From assembly GCF_051414135.1 (NCBI RefSeq), contig NZ_JBLKOA010000002.1, positions 186,001 to 250,000 on the forward strand: a stretch of DNA of 64,000 nt, in the 5' to 3' direction. Both the position numbers and the translations under genes were made by a program. Source of the stretch: Halovenus halobia (GTDB taxonomy: Archaea; Halobacteriota; Halobacteria; Halobacteriales; Haloarculaceae). Each line of letters starts with the position of its first letter. Position 1 is the stretch's first letter. Of this stretch, positions 8,179-17,307 are shown piece by piece. The notes under the pieces are model-generated. The model saw nothing but the letters and a program-made list of their open reading frames with translations. It was not told the origin of the DNA and did no database searches.

Positions 8179-10809
8179 TCAGAGGATGTAGAACAGCGGG
8201 AAGAGGAACAGCCACACGATGTCGACGAAGTGCCAGTAGAGGCCGAAGTACTCGATAGTGTGGGCGTTCTCTCCATCGCTCCAGTACGCACCCATCGCGG
8301 CGCGAGCGATCAGGAACAGGAGGATCAACATCCCAATCACGACGTGGACTGCGTGCAAGCCAGTGGTCAGGAAGTACGTCGACGCGGCCGGCCCAGCGTC
8401 GAAGGTCCACTCGTAGTGGAAGTAGTACTCCACCCACTCGATGCCCTTGTTGATGAGGAAGGCAACCCCGCCGAGGAACGTTAGCGTGAGGAAGCCAACT
8501 GTCCGGCGCTTGTTGCCTTTTTCTGCGTACGCAAGGGCGAGCACGACGGTGAAACTGCTGGCCAGGAGGATGTACGTGTTGAGCAGTCCCGGCCAGACAG
8601 CGTGAGTCTCTAGGCCGTTGGCGTGGGCGATGTCCCACCACTCGCGCCAGCCAGCGCGCAGGCGCATGAACAGATACGAGCCGATGAAGGCACCGAACAG
8701 GACGATGTCAGAGGCGATGAACACCCACATACCGAGTTTGGTGTTGGTGACACCCTCGAATGGCCACTGTTCGGAGAGCTCTGGCTCCGGCGCCAAGAAG
8801 GACTCGAAGCCCATCCCGACGAGCGCGCCGACTCCGGAGACGATTCCGACCAGCGTCACCCAGAAGTAGGTGTTCGCCGCGAACATCCCGCCTGGGAAGC
8901 CGTGATGCAGGTGGAAAACCAGCAAGAACGCTGCCAGCATCGGTCCAGCTGCCATCAGATAGACCGCGTGGACAATGCCGAAGCCGTCAGTACTTGCACC
9001 CTTCATCGCGACGAAGGCGATGAAGAACGGAATCGCGAGCACGAACGGCCAGATGAAGTACGACTCACTGATACCTGAGATACCAATTGCGGTAACCAGC
9101 CCCGTCGCACAGAGAATGAGCGGCCACCAGCTAGTGTGGTCTGCTTCTGGCTGTGCGGCTTCGGCTGCTGCGGCGACACCGCCGTCGGTCTGGGCTTCAC
9201 CGCCGTCAGTCGTCGGTCCTTCGAGGAAATTGAGCTTGCCCGTTGCGAAGCTTGGTTTGCCAGGGAAGTTGCCTTCCGGCGGCGGTGAGGAGACCGACCA
9301 CTCTGCGGAGCCAGTGTAGGCCCACGGTGACTCGCCGACGTCACGGTCACTGTAGAGGCTCGCGGTGAGGTTGTAGAACATCACGAGGAACGACGCCCCG
9401 AAGATGAGTGCCCCGACCGAAGCCGTCTGGTGCCAGAACGTGAAGCCAGCCTCGTAGTGGAACCACCGTCGCGGCGTCTCCCAGACGATGAACATCGGGA
9501 AGTACAGCAGGTTGAAGCCGATGAACGCGGCTGCGAAGTGCACTTTCCCGAGGAACTCGTTGTACATCTTTCCGGTTATCTTCGGGTACCAGTAGTACAT
9601 CCCGCCAATCAGCGCAACAGCACCGGACGCCATCACGTAGTGGAAGTGGGCAACGACCCAGTAGGTACCACGGAACGAGTAGTCAAGCACAATCGCACCG
9701 AGGAAGACCCCGGTGATGCCACCGAGGATGAACAGCAAGATTGCGCCCAGCACGAACAGGAACGGCGTCTTCCAGCGCACGCGTCCTTTGATCATCGTAT
9801 AGATGAGCGCGAAGATCATCAGGTCGAACGGCAGCGAGATACCGATTGTTGTCACCATCATCACCGTCTTGATTGGGAGATTGATGCTGGTGAGGAACAT
9901 GTGGTGCATCCAGACGATGAAGCTCTGAATCGCGACGAGGGCCATCGCGATGATGAACCACTTCCGACCAACAAGTCGTCGGCCGGAGAACGTCTGGACG
10001 ATTTCACCCATCACGCCCAGCGCAGGGAAGAAGACGATGTAGACTTCAGGGTGTCCGAAGAACCAGAACAGGTGTGTCCACAGCAGGGACCCACCTGCTG
10101 CGCTGCCGAAGAAGCCACTTCCTTGTGTGCCTGCGAAGATGTGGTCGAAGCTGAGCAGGAGAACCGCCCCCAGCAGTGCCGTGAAGGCAAAGAGCATCAT
10201 CCAGACCGTCAGCAGGATGGAGATGCTGAACAGCGGCGTGTCCCGCATTCGAAGTCCCTCTGCGCGCATGCGGTACATGGTCGTCAAGAAATTAACCGAC
10301 CCCAGCGTCACGGAGGCAACGAACACTGCAAGGGCGAGAATCCCTGCGAACGCGCCAATCTCGGCAACTGACGGAATGAACGCCGGCAGGTTCAGCGGTG
10401 CGTACAGCGTCCAGCCGGTCGGCAGCGTCGAACCCTGGAAGAAGCTCACTCCGAACAGCAGACCCGAACTGAGATAGAGCCAGTAGCTCATCGCATTGAT
10501 TCGCGGGAAGGCGAGGTCGTCAGCACCAATCTGGAGCGGAACCAGATAGTTCGCGAACCCGAACGCGAACGGCGAGAGGAACCAGAACACCATCAGTAAG
10601 CCGTGTGCGGTAACGACCTGGTTGTATCCGAGGTCGCTGAGTATCACAGCTCCCGAGTTCCACAACTGGACCCGGATCATAAAGGCGAGAATCCCGCCAA
10701 AGACCAGGAAGAACAGGGATGTGATGATGTACAGTATCCCGATATCTTTGTGATTAGTCGTTACAAGCCAGCGTTTCACCGATGATTTTGGTGGCAAATG
10801 GTCACTCAT
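8179..10809 (-). CDS. coxAC: Haem-copper terminal oxidase, fused subunits I and III
   Basis: This 876-residue protein joins subunit I (about 1-530), an acidic alanine-rich linker (about 530-560) and subunit III (about 565-876). Subunit I keeps all haem and copper ligands: H69 in TAHGLLMVFW, H253 and the cross-linking Y257 in FGHPEVYIVFF, H302/H303 in WMHHMF, and H388/H390 in VVAHFHYVMASG. The enzyme reduces O2 to water and pumps protons. Subunit III is recognised by TKLGMWVFIASDIVLFGAF and the GLHAVHVVIGM segment. The start codon shares one base with the coxB stop, so translation is coupled. Subunit I-III fusions are known in haloarchaea and some bacteria. Confidence 0.95.
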   Translation of the reverse strand: MSDHLPPKSSVKRWLVTTNHKDIGILYIITSLFFLVFGGILAFMIRVQLWNSGAVILSDLGYNQVVTAHGLLMVFWFLSPFAFGFANYLVPLQIGADDLAFPRINAMSYWLYLSSGLLFGVSFFQGSTLPTGWTLYAPLNLPAFIPSVAEIGAFAGILALAVFVASVTLGSVNFLTTMYRMRAEGLRMRDTPLFSISILLTVWMMLFAFTALLGAVLLLSFDHIFAGTQGSGFFGSAAGGSLLWTHLFWFFGHPEVYIVFFPALGVMGEIVQTFSGRRLVGRKWFIIAMALVAIQSFIVWMHHMFLTSINLPIKTVMMVTTIGISLPFDLMIFALIYTMIKGRVRWKTPFLFVLGAILLFILGGITGVFLGAIVLDYSFRGTYWVVAHFHYVMASGAVALIGGMYYWYPKITGKMYNEFLGKVHFAAAFIGFNLLYFPMFIVWETPRRWFHYEAGFTFWHQTASVGALIFGASFLVMFYNLTASLYSDRDVGESPWAYTGSAEWSVSSPPPEGNFPGKPSFATGKLNFLEGPTTDGGEAQTDGGVAAAAEAAQPEADHTSWWPLILCATGLVTAIGISGISESYFIWPFVLAIPFFIAFVAMKGASTDGFGIVHAVYLMAAGPMLAAFLLVFHLHHGFPGGMFAANTYFWVTLVGIVSGVGALVGMGFESFLAPEPELSEQWPFEGVTNTKLGMWVFIASDIVLFGAFIGSYLFMRLRAGWREWWDIAHANGLETHAVWPGLLNTYILLASSFTVVLALAYAEKGNKRRTVGFLTLTFLGGVAFLINKGIEWVEYYFHYEWTFDAGPAASTYFLTTGLHAVHVVIGMLILLFLIARAAMGAYWSDGENAHTIEYFGLYWHFVDIVWLFLFPLFYIL

Positions 10810-11660
10810 TAGCTACTCACCTCCATGAATTCGATCTGTGATTCGTCCGTTCCGGTCTGTGAGGCGTACCACTCGGCGAAGACATCTTGCTCGACAACAA
10901 GAACGTCTCCGTGCATGTTCGAGTGGCCCTGTCCACACAGCTCGAAGCAGTTGGCGCGGTAGACGCCGGTTTTGTCTGCCTCGAACCAGGTTTGTGTCGT
11001 TTCGTCCGGAATTGCGTCAGTCTTGGCCCGAAATTCGGGGATCCCATAGTTGTGCCAGACGTCACGCGAGGTCACGTCTAACTGTATGGTCGTCCCCTTG
11101 GGCACAACTAATGCGTTCGAGTCGGCATTAGAATTCAGCGTCGTCGCGTTGTAATCGTCGCTGGTCAGCACCTGCGACCCGTTACTGGTTTCGTCCTCGA
11201 AGTAGGCGTAGTCCCAGCCGAACTGGTAGCCCTCAACGTCGACGTTGATGGCTTCTTCCGTGTCCTGACCAGTGTCTTCGACGTACAGCAACAGAGAGTA
11301 CGAGTAGATGATCAGTCCGAGCACGAGCACCGCGCTCATTCCGAACGACATAAACAGTTTTTTTCCGCCGCCTTTACCGTGCCCTGTCGGGATTTCTCCC
11401 TGCTGTGGGCGCGCCACGTCGTACTCGTCTGTCGCAGCAAGTTCCTCCTCGTCGACATCGTACCGGCCCTCTGCGTCGCCGGAGACACGGTATTTGTACG
11501 CGTTGTATACCGTGTACGAGATTACGAGTGTCCCGACGATGGTGCCCATGACGAGAAACACCAGGAGGAGTGTATCGAATATCTCCGCCTGAGTTCGCCC
11601 GGCTTGGGCAACCGGCATATGCCGGAGGATGGACAGACCTGTGAATCCGGTTCCGAGCAT
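10809..11660 (-). CDS. coxB: Cytochrome c oxidase subunit II
   Basis: The 283-residue protein has two membrane helices (about 28-50 and 104-126) and a C-terminal CuA cupredoxin domain outside the membrane. The CuA ligands are H203 in VWHNYGIPEF and then C238, E240, C242, H246 and M249 in ANCFELCGQGHSNM. It receives electrons from a donor such as halocyanin and passes them to subunit I. There is no fused cytochrome c domain, which fits a copper-protein donor. Two internal methionines (residues 1 and 15) could serve as start. It is the first gene of the coxB, coxAC, subunit IV operon. Confidence 0.93.
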   Translation of the reverse strand: MLGTGFTGLSILRHMPVAQAGRTQAEIFDTLLLVFLVMGTIVGTLVISYTVYNAYKYRVSGDAEGRYDVDEEELAATDEYDVARPQQGEIPTGHGKGGGKKLFMSFGMSAVLVLGLIIYSYSLLLYVEDTGQDTEEAINVDVEGYQFGWDYAYFEDETSNGSQVLTSDDYNATTLNSNADSNALVVPKGTTIQLDVTSRDVWHNYGIPEFRAKTDAIPDETTQTWFEADKTGVYRANCFELCGQGHSNMHGDVLVVEQDVFAEWYASQTGTDESQIEFMEVSS

Positions 11661-11775
11661 TCTATGCGGATTTACGGTTATCGTGTCTTATGCATTTCGG
11701 ATGGCCGCAGTATCGGGGAACTTTATCAGTAGCCCTGAACAGAGCATATAAACGGGTCGGCCCGGAGATTCGAGT

Positions 11776-12504
11776 ATGAAGCTCACCGAGTCGACGTGGC
11801 CCGAGGCCGAGGCGTCTGGAGCGTCGGTCGCGGTGCTTCCGGTCGGAAGCACGGAACAACACGGCCCGCACGCGGTGCTTGGCACCGACGTGTTTACTGC
11901 GGGCGCGGTGGCCGAGGCCGGTATCGAGCAGGCTGCTGTCGAGTGCGTGCTCGGCCCAACGATTCCAGTCGGAATCGCAGCCGAACACCGAGATTTTCCC
12001 GGCACACTGTGGGTCAGTGATGACACCTTTCGCGCGTACGTCCGCGAGACGTGCGAGAGTCTCGCAAGCCACGGCTGGAACCGGATCGTCCTCGTCAACG
12101 GCCACGGCGGCAACGTGGCAGCACTGCGAGAGCTCTGTGGGAAGTTCACCCGCTCGGGCACCGGCTATGCAGTTCCATTCACGTGGTTCGATGCGGTCGA
12201 TGCTGACGATATCGCTGGCATCGAGATGGGCCACGGAGGCCCTGTCGAGACGAGTCTCCTCGACTATCTCGACGAGCACTACGTTAGAACCGATGAGTTC
12301 GAGCGGGCGGCCGCGGGCGCGGCGACACAGTGGGGAGAGTGGCACTCTGGTGTCAACCTCGCATACGACAGCAGCGAGTTCACCGACAGCGGCGTCGTCG
12401 GCGACCCGCGGGAGGGCTCAGCAGAGACTGGCAAAAAACTCCTTACGGCGGCGGCTGAATCACTGGGCGACCTGCTCGAAACGGTCGCAGACCGAGAGCG
12501 CTAG
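11776..12504 (+). CDS. arfB: Creatininase-family metal hydrolase, probable ArfB formamide hydrolase
   Basis: The 242-residue protein carries the creatininase-family metal site: E27 and H29 in GSTEQHGPH, D38 in LGTDVF, H110 in VLVNGHGGN, and a downstream acidic ligand in MGHGGPVETS. In archaea the ArfB branch removes formate from the GTP-cyclohydrolase III product, in the first steps of riboflavin and F420 precursor (FO) synthesis. The haloarchaeal members look like this protein. That makes a link to the cof genes 33 kb away plausible, though substrate specificity cannot be read directly. The gene ends in CTAG, shared with the converging gene's stop. Confidence 0.78.
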   Translation: MKLTESTWPEAEASGASVAVLPVGSTEQHGPHAVLGTDVFTAGAVAEAGIEQAAVECVLGPTIPVGIAAEHRDFPGTLWVSDDTFRAYVRETCESLASHGWNRIVLVNGHGGNVAALRELCGKFTRSGTGYAVPFTWFDAVDADDIAGIEMGHGGPVETSLLDYLDEHYVRTDEFERAAAGAATQWGEWHSGVNLAYDSSEFTDSGVVGDPREGSAETGKKLLTAAAESLGDLLETVADRER

Positions 12505-12923
12505 GCCTCTGCTGGCTCGGCTTCGGCTTCATCCTCGTCGCTCTCTTCGAGGGCAGATTTAAGCTGTGGGATTGTACTCGCGAGTTCACTGGCCTGCTCT
12601 TCAGCCGCCTCGATGTCTCCCAACAGCGCTTCGACGGACTCGATTTCCTCGGCGAGGTCCTCGGCGTCGTCGAAGGCGTCGGCCTCCTTGCCCATCGTGT
12701 ACCACTTTTTGGCGTCGCGGAGGTTCTCGCGCGCGTCACCGAGTTCGAGCGCTGTGCTGAGGCTGTTCAACACGCCGAGAGTGTTGTCAGCTTCGACGTC
12801 CCAGATGTCGTCGGCTTCGGGCAACTCCGCCCGGGCCGCAGCAAGTGATTCCTCGACATCCTCGCGCATCTCGGAGGCTGCCTCGGTGAATAGCTCTTCG
12901 TCGTCCAGTGTAGACTGTGACAT
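12501..12923 (-). CDS. Conserved haloarchaeal acidic coiled-coil protein
   Basis: The 140-residue protein is almost entirely helical and acidic, with no cysteine and no membrane segment. It starts MSQSTLDDEELFTEAASEMR and ends in a run of D, E and A. A single aromatic-basic patch (AKKWYTMGKEAD, about 70-81) interrupts the acidic helices. Proteins of this kind are widespread in haloarchaea but I know no function. It shares the palindromic stop tetramer CTAG with arfB and is divergent from pgk, which starts 113 bp away. Confidence 0.72.
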   Translation of the reverse strand: MSQSTLDDEELFTEAASEMREDVEESLAAARAELPEADDIWDVEADNTLGVLNSLSTALELGDARENLRDAKKWYTMGKEADAFDDAEDLAEEIESVEALLGDIEAAEEQASELASTIPQLKSALEESDEDEAEAEPAEA

Positions 12924-13036
12924 ATGTGACGATTCGCTCCCGATGGCATTAAAAAGACGCCTAAAAGTGAAAGTGAAACTGCCGGGGCGACAGAATATCG
13001 CGGAGTACTAGTAGGAGGTTGCCGAGTACATACATA

Positions 13037-14260
13037 ATGAGTTACCGGACACTGGACGACCTCGCGGACGGGCAGCGGGTGCTCGCACGTCTGGACCTGA
13101 ACTCTCCCGTGTCGGTCGGTGTCGTGGAAGACAACCGGCGATTTACCAGACACGCCAGGACAGTGCGGGACCTGCTCGCGGACGGTCACGCGGTGGCCTT
13201 GCTCGCACACCAGGGCCGACCGGGCCGGGACACGTTCGTCACGCTCGAACAACACGCCGAGATTCTTTCGGAACACGTCGGAACAGATATCGAGTATATC
13301 CCTGATACCTGCGGTGAGACTGCGCTGACTGCAATCGAGAACCTCGAACACGGCGAGGCAATTATGCTCGAGAACGTCCGGATGACTGACGACGAACTCC
13401 CCGAGCGCGAGCCCCAGGAACACGCAAAGAGCGACCTCGTCCAGACACTCGCCCCAGAGTTTGACGCCTACGTCGGAGACGCATATTCGACGGCACACCG
13501 CAAACACGCCTCGATTGTCGGCCTCCCACTCGAGATGGCGTCGTACGCTGGTCGCGTGATGGTCTCAGAGTACGAGGCTAACAGCGCCATCGCTACCCGG
13601 GAGTTCGACGGCGAAGTGACGATGGTCGCCGGCGGAAAGAAAGCGACCGACGTGATCGACGTGATGACCTCACTGCAGGACCGCGTCGACAACTTCCTCC
13701 TCGGTGGAATTGTCGGCGAACTGTTCCTGCGGGCGATTGGCTACGACGTGGGTCGAGATATCGACGAATCCGACCTCTACGAGAGCCAGTGGCGCGCGAA
13801 CAAGGACGAAATCCGAACACTCATCGAGAGTCACCCCAGCGAACTCGTCTATCCGTCGGACCTGGCGTTTGCCGACGGGAACAACGAACGGGCCGAGGTG
13901 ACTGTTGCCGACGTCAGGAACAAGGACCACGATTATCTCGATGTCGGCAGCGACACCGTCGAGCAGTATTCGGACATTGCAGCCCACTCGTCTGCTGTCT
14001 TCGTCAAGGGCGCACTCGGCATGTTCGAAGACGAGCGGTTCAGCAACGGAACAGCCCGCGTGCTGGAAGCGATCGGCCGAAGTGACTGTTTCTCTGTCGT
14101 CGGTGGCGGTGATACCTCCCGTGCAATCGAGATGTACGGGATGGACGAGGAGGACTTCTCGCACGTCTCCATCGCTGGCGGCGCGTATATCAACGCGCTG
14201 ACCGGCGAGTCGTTGCCCGGCGTCGAGGTGCTAAAAGGCAACGTCGAAGCGACACACTAG
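13037..14260 (+). CDS. pgk: Phosphoglycerate kinase
   Basis: The 407-residue protein has the PGK N-terminal motif RVLARLDLNSPV, substrate-binding TRHARTVRDLLADG and LAHQGRPGRDTF. The C-terminal nucleotide domain has the VVGGGDTSRAIEMYG and IAGGAYINALTGE segments. It interconverts 1,3-bisphosphoglycerate and 3-phosphoglycerate with ADP/ATP. The ATG at 13037 matches the family N-terminus (MSYRTLDDL). A strong ribosome-binding match, aggaggtt at 13013-13020, sits 16 bases before it, somewhat far, and an in-frame TTG at 13019 overlaps that site. The gene converges with the molybdoprotein gene through a shared CTAG. Confidence 0.94.
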   Translation: MSYRTLDDLADGQRVLARLDLNSPVSVGVVEDNRRFTRHARTVRDLLADGHAVALLAHQGRPGRDTFVTLEQHAEILSEHVGTDIEYIPDTCGETALTAIENLEHGEAIMLENVRMTDDELPEREPQEHAKSDLVQTLAPEFDAYVGDAYSTAHRKHASIVGLPLEMASYAGRVMVSEYEANSAIATREFDGEVTMVAGGKKATDVIDVMTSLQDRVDNFLLGGIVGELFLRAIGYDVGRDIDESDLYESQWRANKDEIRTLIESHPSELVYPSDLAFADGNNERAEVTVADVRNKDHDYLDVGSDTVEQYSDIAAHSSAVFVKGALGMFEDERFSNGTARVLEAIGRSDCFSVVGGGDTSRAIEMYGMDEEDFSHVSIAGGAYINALTGESLPGVEVLKGNVEATH

Positions 14261-15342
14261 AAGCCACTCACCAGCGTCGCGAGCCACTGCGCCGGGTCGC
14301 CGTGGGTACGTACCTCGACCCGTTCGACCCATTTCACCCACTGGAATCCACGCCGACCAGGGGCAACTAACCTGATGGGGCGGCCGTGACCGTGGGCGAG
14401 TCTGTCGCCGCCGACGTGCGTCGCGAGCAGACAGTCACGAGCCTCCTCGATGGGTAGACTCCACCGGTAGCCAGTGACCGAGACAAACCGGACGTGCGTC
14501 GCCGCCGGCTCCGGCTCGACTGCGTCGAGCAGACTGCCAATATCGAGGCCCCGCCACTCCTGTTCGGTGTACCAGCCACTCGTACAGTCGAGCAAAGCCT
14601 CAGTCGACTGGTCTGGGTCGAGGTCTTCGTAGGCGAGCGCGCGTGATTCGTCGACAGCACCGTCGACAGTCAGCTCGTACGCAGAGAGGTCGACAGGGTC
14701 CGGGCTATCGGCCACCCACGATGTCACGGGGAAACTGCCGTTTCCAGAGCCCGATTCGCGTTTCGAGCCGGTGAGTCGGCGCTCGTCGCCGGGGGTGTGT
14801 AACAGGCTGTTGAGCAGTTGTTGTCCGCGGTACGTTACCGCGCCGGCGACCAAGAGCACAGAGTACTGCATCGTCGTCCGACGGCGGTCGAAATCGACCG
14901 TCCGGGGCGGTCGAAACCGCGTTTGCTGGTGGGCAACCATGAGCACGACGAGCAACAGTCCAAGCCCGACGTGGAGAGACAAGAAATGAAAATACGGCAG
15001 TTCGGGAGTGAACCCGAACACCCAGATGACACCGGTCCCGATGGTGGCAGCCGCAGTCAGCGCGAGCGACACGGACAGCGCTGTCGAGGTTTGCCACTGT
15101 CGACTGTCGGTGAGGCGGTACCGGACGCGGGCGAGTTTGAACCCGATGAGCACAATCAACGACAGTCCGACAGCGCGGTGAAACCAAAAGACCCCGAGCC
15201 AGGCGGGCCGCATCCCGAGAAAGGAGAGCACGCCGGAGCCAGCGGCGAGTAGCACCGCCCCGAAAATCGACCAGTCCACCGCCCGCGGCGACGGACGAAG
15301 CCAGTCGAGCAGGCGACGCGGTGCTGAACGGCCGGAACTCAT
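14257..15342 (-). CDS. Fused haem-type membrane domain and sulfite-oxidase-fold molybdoprotein (YedZ-YedY-like)
   Basis: The 361-residue protein begins with a four- or five-helix membrane domain (about 22-180) with histidines at 55, 119, 124 and 138, suitably placed to bind b-type haem. The soluble domain (about 205-361) resembles the oxidoreductase molybdopterin-binding fold, with C253 in LLDCTSGWY as the probable molybdenum ligand, and HVGGDRLAHGHGRPIRLVAPG for the cofactor. In bacteria the equivalent MsrP (YedY) and MsrQ (YedZ) are separate and repair oxidised methionine. Here both are one polypeptide. No Tat signal is present before the soluble part, so its side of the membrane follows helix number and is not certain. 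The substrate is unknown. Confidence 0.82.
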   Translation of the reverse strand: MSSGRSAPRRLLDWLRPSPRAVDWSIFGAVLLAAGSGVLSFLGMRPAWLGVFWFHRAVGLSLIVLIGFKLARVRYRLTDSRQWQTSTALSVSLALTAAATIGTGVIWVFGFTPELPYFHFLSLHVGLGLLLVVLMVAHQQTRFRPPRTVDFDRRRTTMQYSVLLVAGAVTYRGQQLLNSLLHTPGDERRLTGSKRESGSGNGSFPVTSWVADSPDPVDLSAYELTVDGAVDESRALAYEDLDPDQSTEALLDCTSGWYTEQEWRGLDIGSLLDAVEPEPAATHVRFVSVTGYRWSLPIEEARDCLLATHVGGDRLAHGHGRPIRLVAPGRRGFQWVKWVERVEVRTHGDPAQWLATLVSGF

Positions 15343-15428
15343 TGGCCGAAATACGGCCTCGTAGCGATTAACAGTTCGGTCGAGACGTCGACAGGTACTT
15401 TCAGGTAGCTCCCAGCGAACGAGGCAGT

Positions 15429-16043
15429 ATGGGCGGCGGACCAGCCACGGTGACCGGGCCAGCCATCGTTATCGCTGCGCTGGCCGCGGGTCCACTCATC
15501 GCCGCGGCTATCGTTGCACTCCGAGCGAGTCACTGCCCGCGAAACCTCCCGGTCGTGGGCTACTGTCTGTTCGGCACTCTCGGAGTCGGCGTCCAGATAG
15601 TGATTGCCTCGCGAGCACCGGCAGCGCAGGCCGGCTTTCTCGCCGGCACCGTCGGTGGGTGGTTCTGGTATCTCGCGTGGCTTCGGTCAGGTCGCGGAAA
15701 GGGTCGTTCAGAACAGACCCTCGCCGTCGGCGGCCTGCTCTGGATTGGAGCGACAATCGTTGTAACTGTGATACTCGCCGGTTCGGGGTGGCCTGTCTGG
15801 TGGAGTGGAGGACTGGCAGCACTCCTCGGGGCTGGGACTGCCGCGCTGGACGGAGCGACAGAACGAGTCCACGCCGCCAGCCCAGTCGTCGCTGCGTTTG
15901 GACTACCAGCGGTCGCTGGCGCAGTCTTCGGCCCCGATATTCTATTCGTACTCTGTCTCATCTGGACTGTCGTCGGCCTCATCCTGTGGTCGTTGGTCCG
16001 TATCGAACAGGCTCGGCGGGACGGCAGACTCCGAAGTGGTTAA
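15429..16043 (+). CDS. Polytopic membrane protein, unknown function
   Basis: The 204-residue product is strongly hydrophobic, with about six or seven predicted helices separated by short glycine/alanine-rich turns and a basic C-terminal end (RIEQARRDGRLRSG). No residues suggest metal or cofactor binding. I do not recognise the family. It is divergent from the molybdoprotein gene (86 bp apart) and ends 28 bp before a Tat-exported protein, so co-transcription with the latter is possible. Confidence 0.65.
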   Translation: MGGGPATVTGPAIVIAALAAGPLIAAAIVALRASHCPRNLPVVGYCLFGTLGVGVQIVIASRAPAAQAGFLAGTVGGWFWYLAWLRSGRGKGRSEQTLAVGGLLWIGATIVVTVILAGSGWPVWWSGGLAALLGAGTAALDGATERVHAASPVVAAFGLPAVAGAVFGPDILFVLCLIWTVVGLILWSLVRIEQARRDGRLRSG

Positions 16044-16071
16044 ACCCGGTGATGGAATATGGTGTGAGAAG

Positions 16072-17301
16072 ATGACCGACCAAAGCCGCCGTCAATTCCT
16101 CCAGACCTCGGCTGCCACAGTTGGGGCTGCTGGTCTCGTTTCGACTGTCGGACTCGGCACCGTCAGCGCACAGCAGACTGGAGAACTTCCTGCGTACGCG
16201 GAGTTCGTGCCAACCGGCGACGAGTTCCTCTCCCAGAGAGGCGAACTCGAACTGGGAACCTACCGCCTCGACGCACAGGTCGACCTGTTCGGACAGGTTA
16301 GCACAGCAGAGTCGATTCCGCTGCAGTTCGAGCCGTTCGTCTACTCGACACTGTTGCTCCAGTACTGGGAATTTTTCGGAGGGACTAACCTCGCCGAACC
16401 AGTCTTCGGCTCGTTGTCTGATTTCACTGCCCTCGACGATATCAGCGAGGTCGATAGCTCGAACATCCCAGCAGAGCGACACGTACTCATCGGGCGGGCA
16501 ACCTCACTCTACCTGGGACCATTCGACCTCGATACAATCCAACAGCGCGTCGATGAGAGTGACGCGACGGAGACCAGTCAGAGTGGACTCTACGAGTACC
16601 CGAACGGTGCAATCGTCACCTGGGGCGACGGCTATCTCCTCATCGGTGCCAATGTCGACCAGGTCGCTGCAATCCAGCAGACCGGCGACGGTCCGGACCA
16701 ACCGCGATACGAGCAGTCTTCGGAACTCGAAACGCTCCTGCGAGCGGTCGACCACGGCGGTCACACCCTGACACGATTGACCAGCGACGGGACGCTCAGT
16801 GTCGGCGAGTACGGCCAAGGCCTCGACCACTCACCGCTAGAGGGAACGAGTGGCTACATTGGGACGCTCAGCTACGACAGTGAGGCGACAGAGTTCAGCG
16901 CGACGACGGTTGCCCGGTATCCCGACCAATCGAGTGTCGCGACAGACCGAATCAGTGGACTGATTGAGCGAGAACTGGACAGCAACGTCACCACGGACGG
17001 GCGGTCTGTTCGACTGACCGCCAGCTACGACCGGGCTGAGGCTGGGTTGGCACCAGATGAAAACAGCGACGATGGGACAGATGACGGCGACGACAATCAG
17101 GACGACGGCAGCCAAGATGACACCGATGGGAGCGACGGGGCCACGAACGAAACAGATGACGGAACAGACCAGTCCACCGGTGATGGCTCCGAGAGTTCCG
17201 ACGACGGCGGCCCTGGATTCGGCATTGGGACGGCTCTGTCCTCGCTCGGCGGCGCGAGCTATCTGCTCGCGCGACGATTCGGCAGTGAAGACGAAGAGTG
17301 A
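16072..17301 (+). CDS. Tat-exported surface protein with PGF-CTERM sorting tail
   Basis: The ATG at 16072 yields 409 residues starting MTDQSRRQFLQTSAATVG, a twin-arginine signal ending near AQQ (about residue 34). The central 330 residues are soluble and acidic with no family I recognise. They are followed by a D/G/T/S-rich linker (about 325-380) and the tripartite end GGPGFGIG, hydrophobic helix, ARR. This is the PGF-CTERM motif, which archaeosortase A cuts and couples to lipid. The protein is therefore expected to be lipid-anchored and probably glycosylated on the cell surface. The frame is open upstream through the preceding gene, but only this start gives a signal peptide. Confidence 0.82.
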   Translation: MTDQSRRQFLQTSAATVGAAGLVSTVGLGTVSAQQTGELPAYAEFVPTGDEFLSQRGELELGTYRLDAQVDLFGQVSTAESIPLQFEPFVYSTLLLQYWEFFGGTNLAEPVFGSLSDFTALDDISEVDSSNIPAERHVLIGRATSLYLGPFDLDTIQQRVDESDATETSQSGLYEYPNGAIVTWGDGYLLIGANVDQVAAIQQTGDGPDQPRYEQSSELETLLRAVDHGGHTLTRLTSDGTLSVGEYGQGLDHSPLEGTSGYIGTLSYDSEATEFSATTVARYPDQSSVATDRISGLIERELDSNVTTDGRSVRLTASYDRAEAGLAPDENSDDGTDDGDDNQDDGSQDDTDGSDGATNETDDGTDQSTGDGSESSDDGGPGFGIGTALSSLGGASYLLARRFGSEDEE

Positions 17302-17307
17302 GCGACT

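Noticed and set aside
9430..10371. Long open frame on the plus strand opposite coxAC (313 codons)
   Set aside because: It mirrors coxAC codon by codon, is extremely rich in E, D, R and H, and has no domain. GC-rich third positions produce such antisense frames throughout the window.
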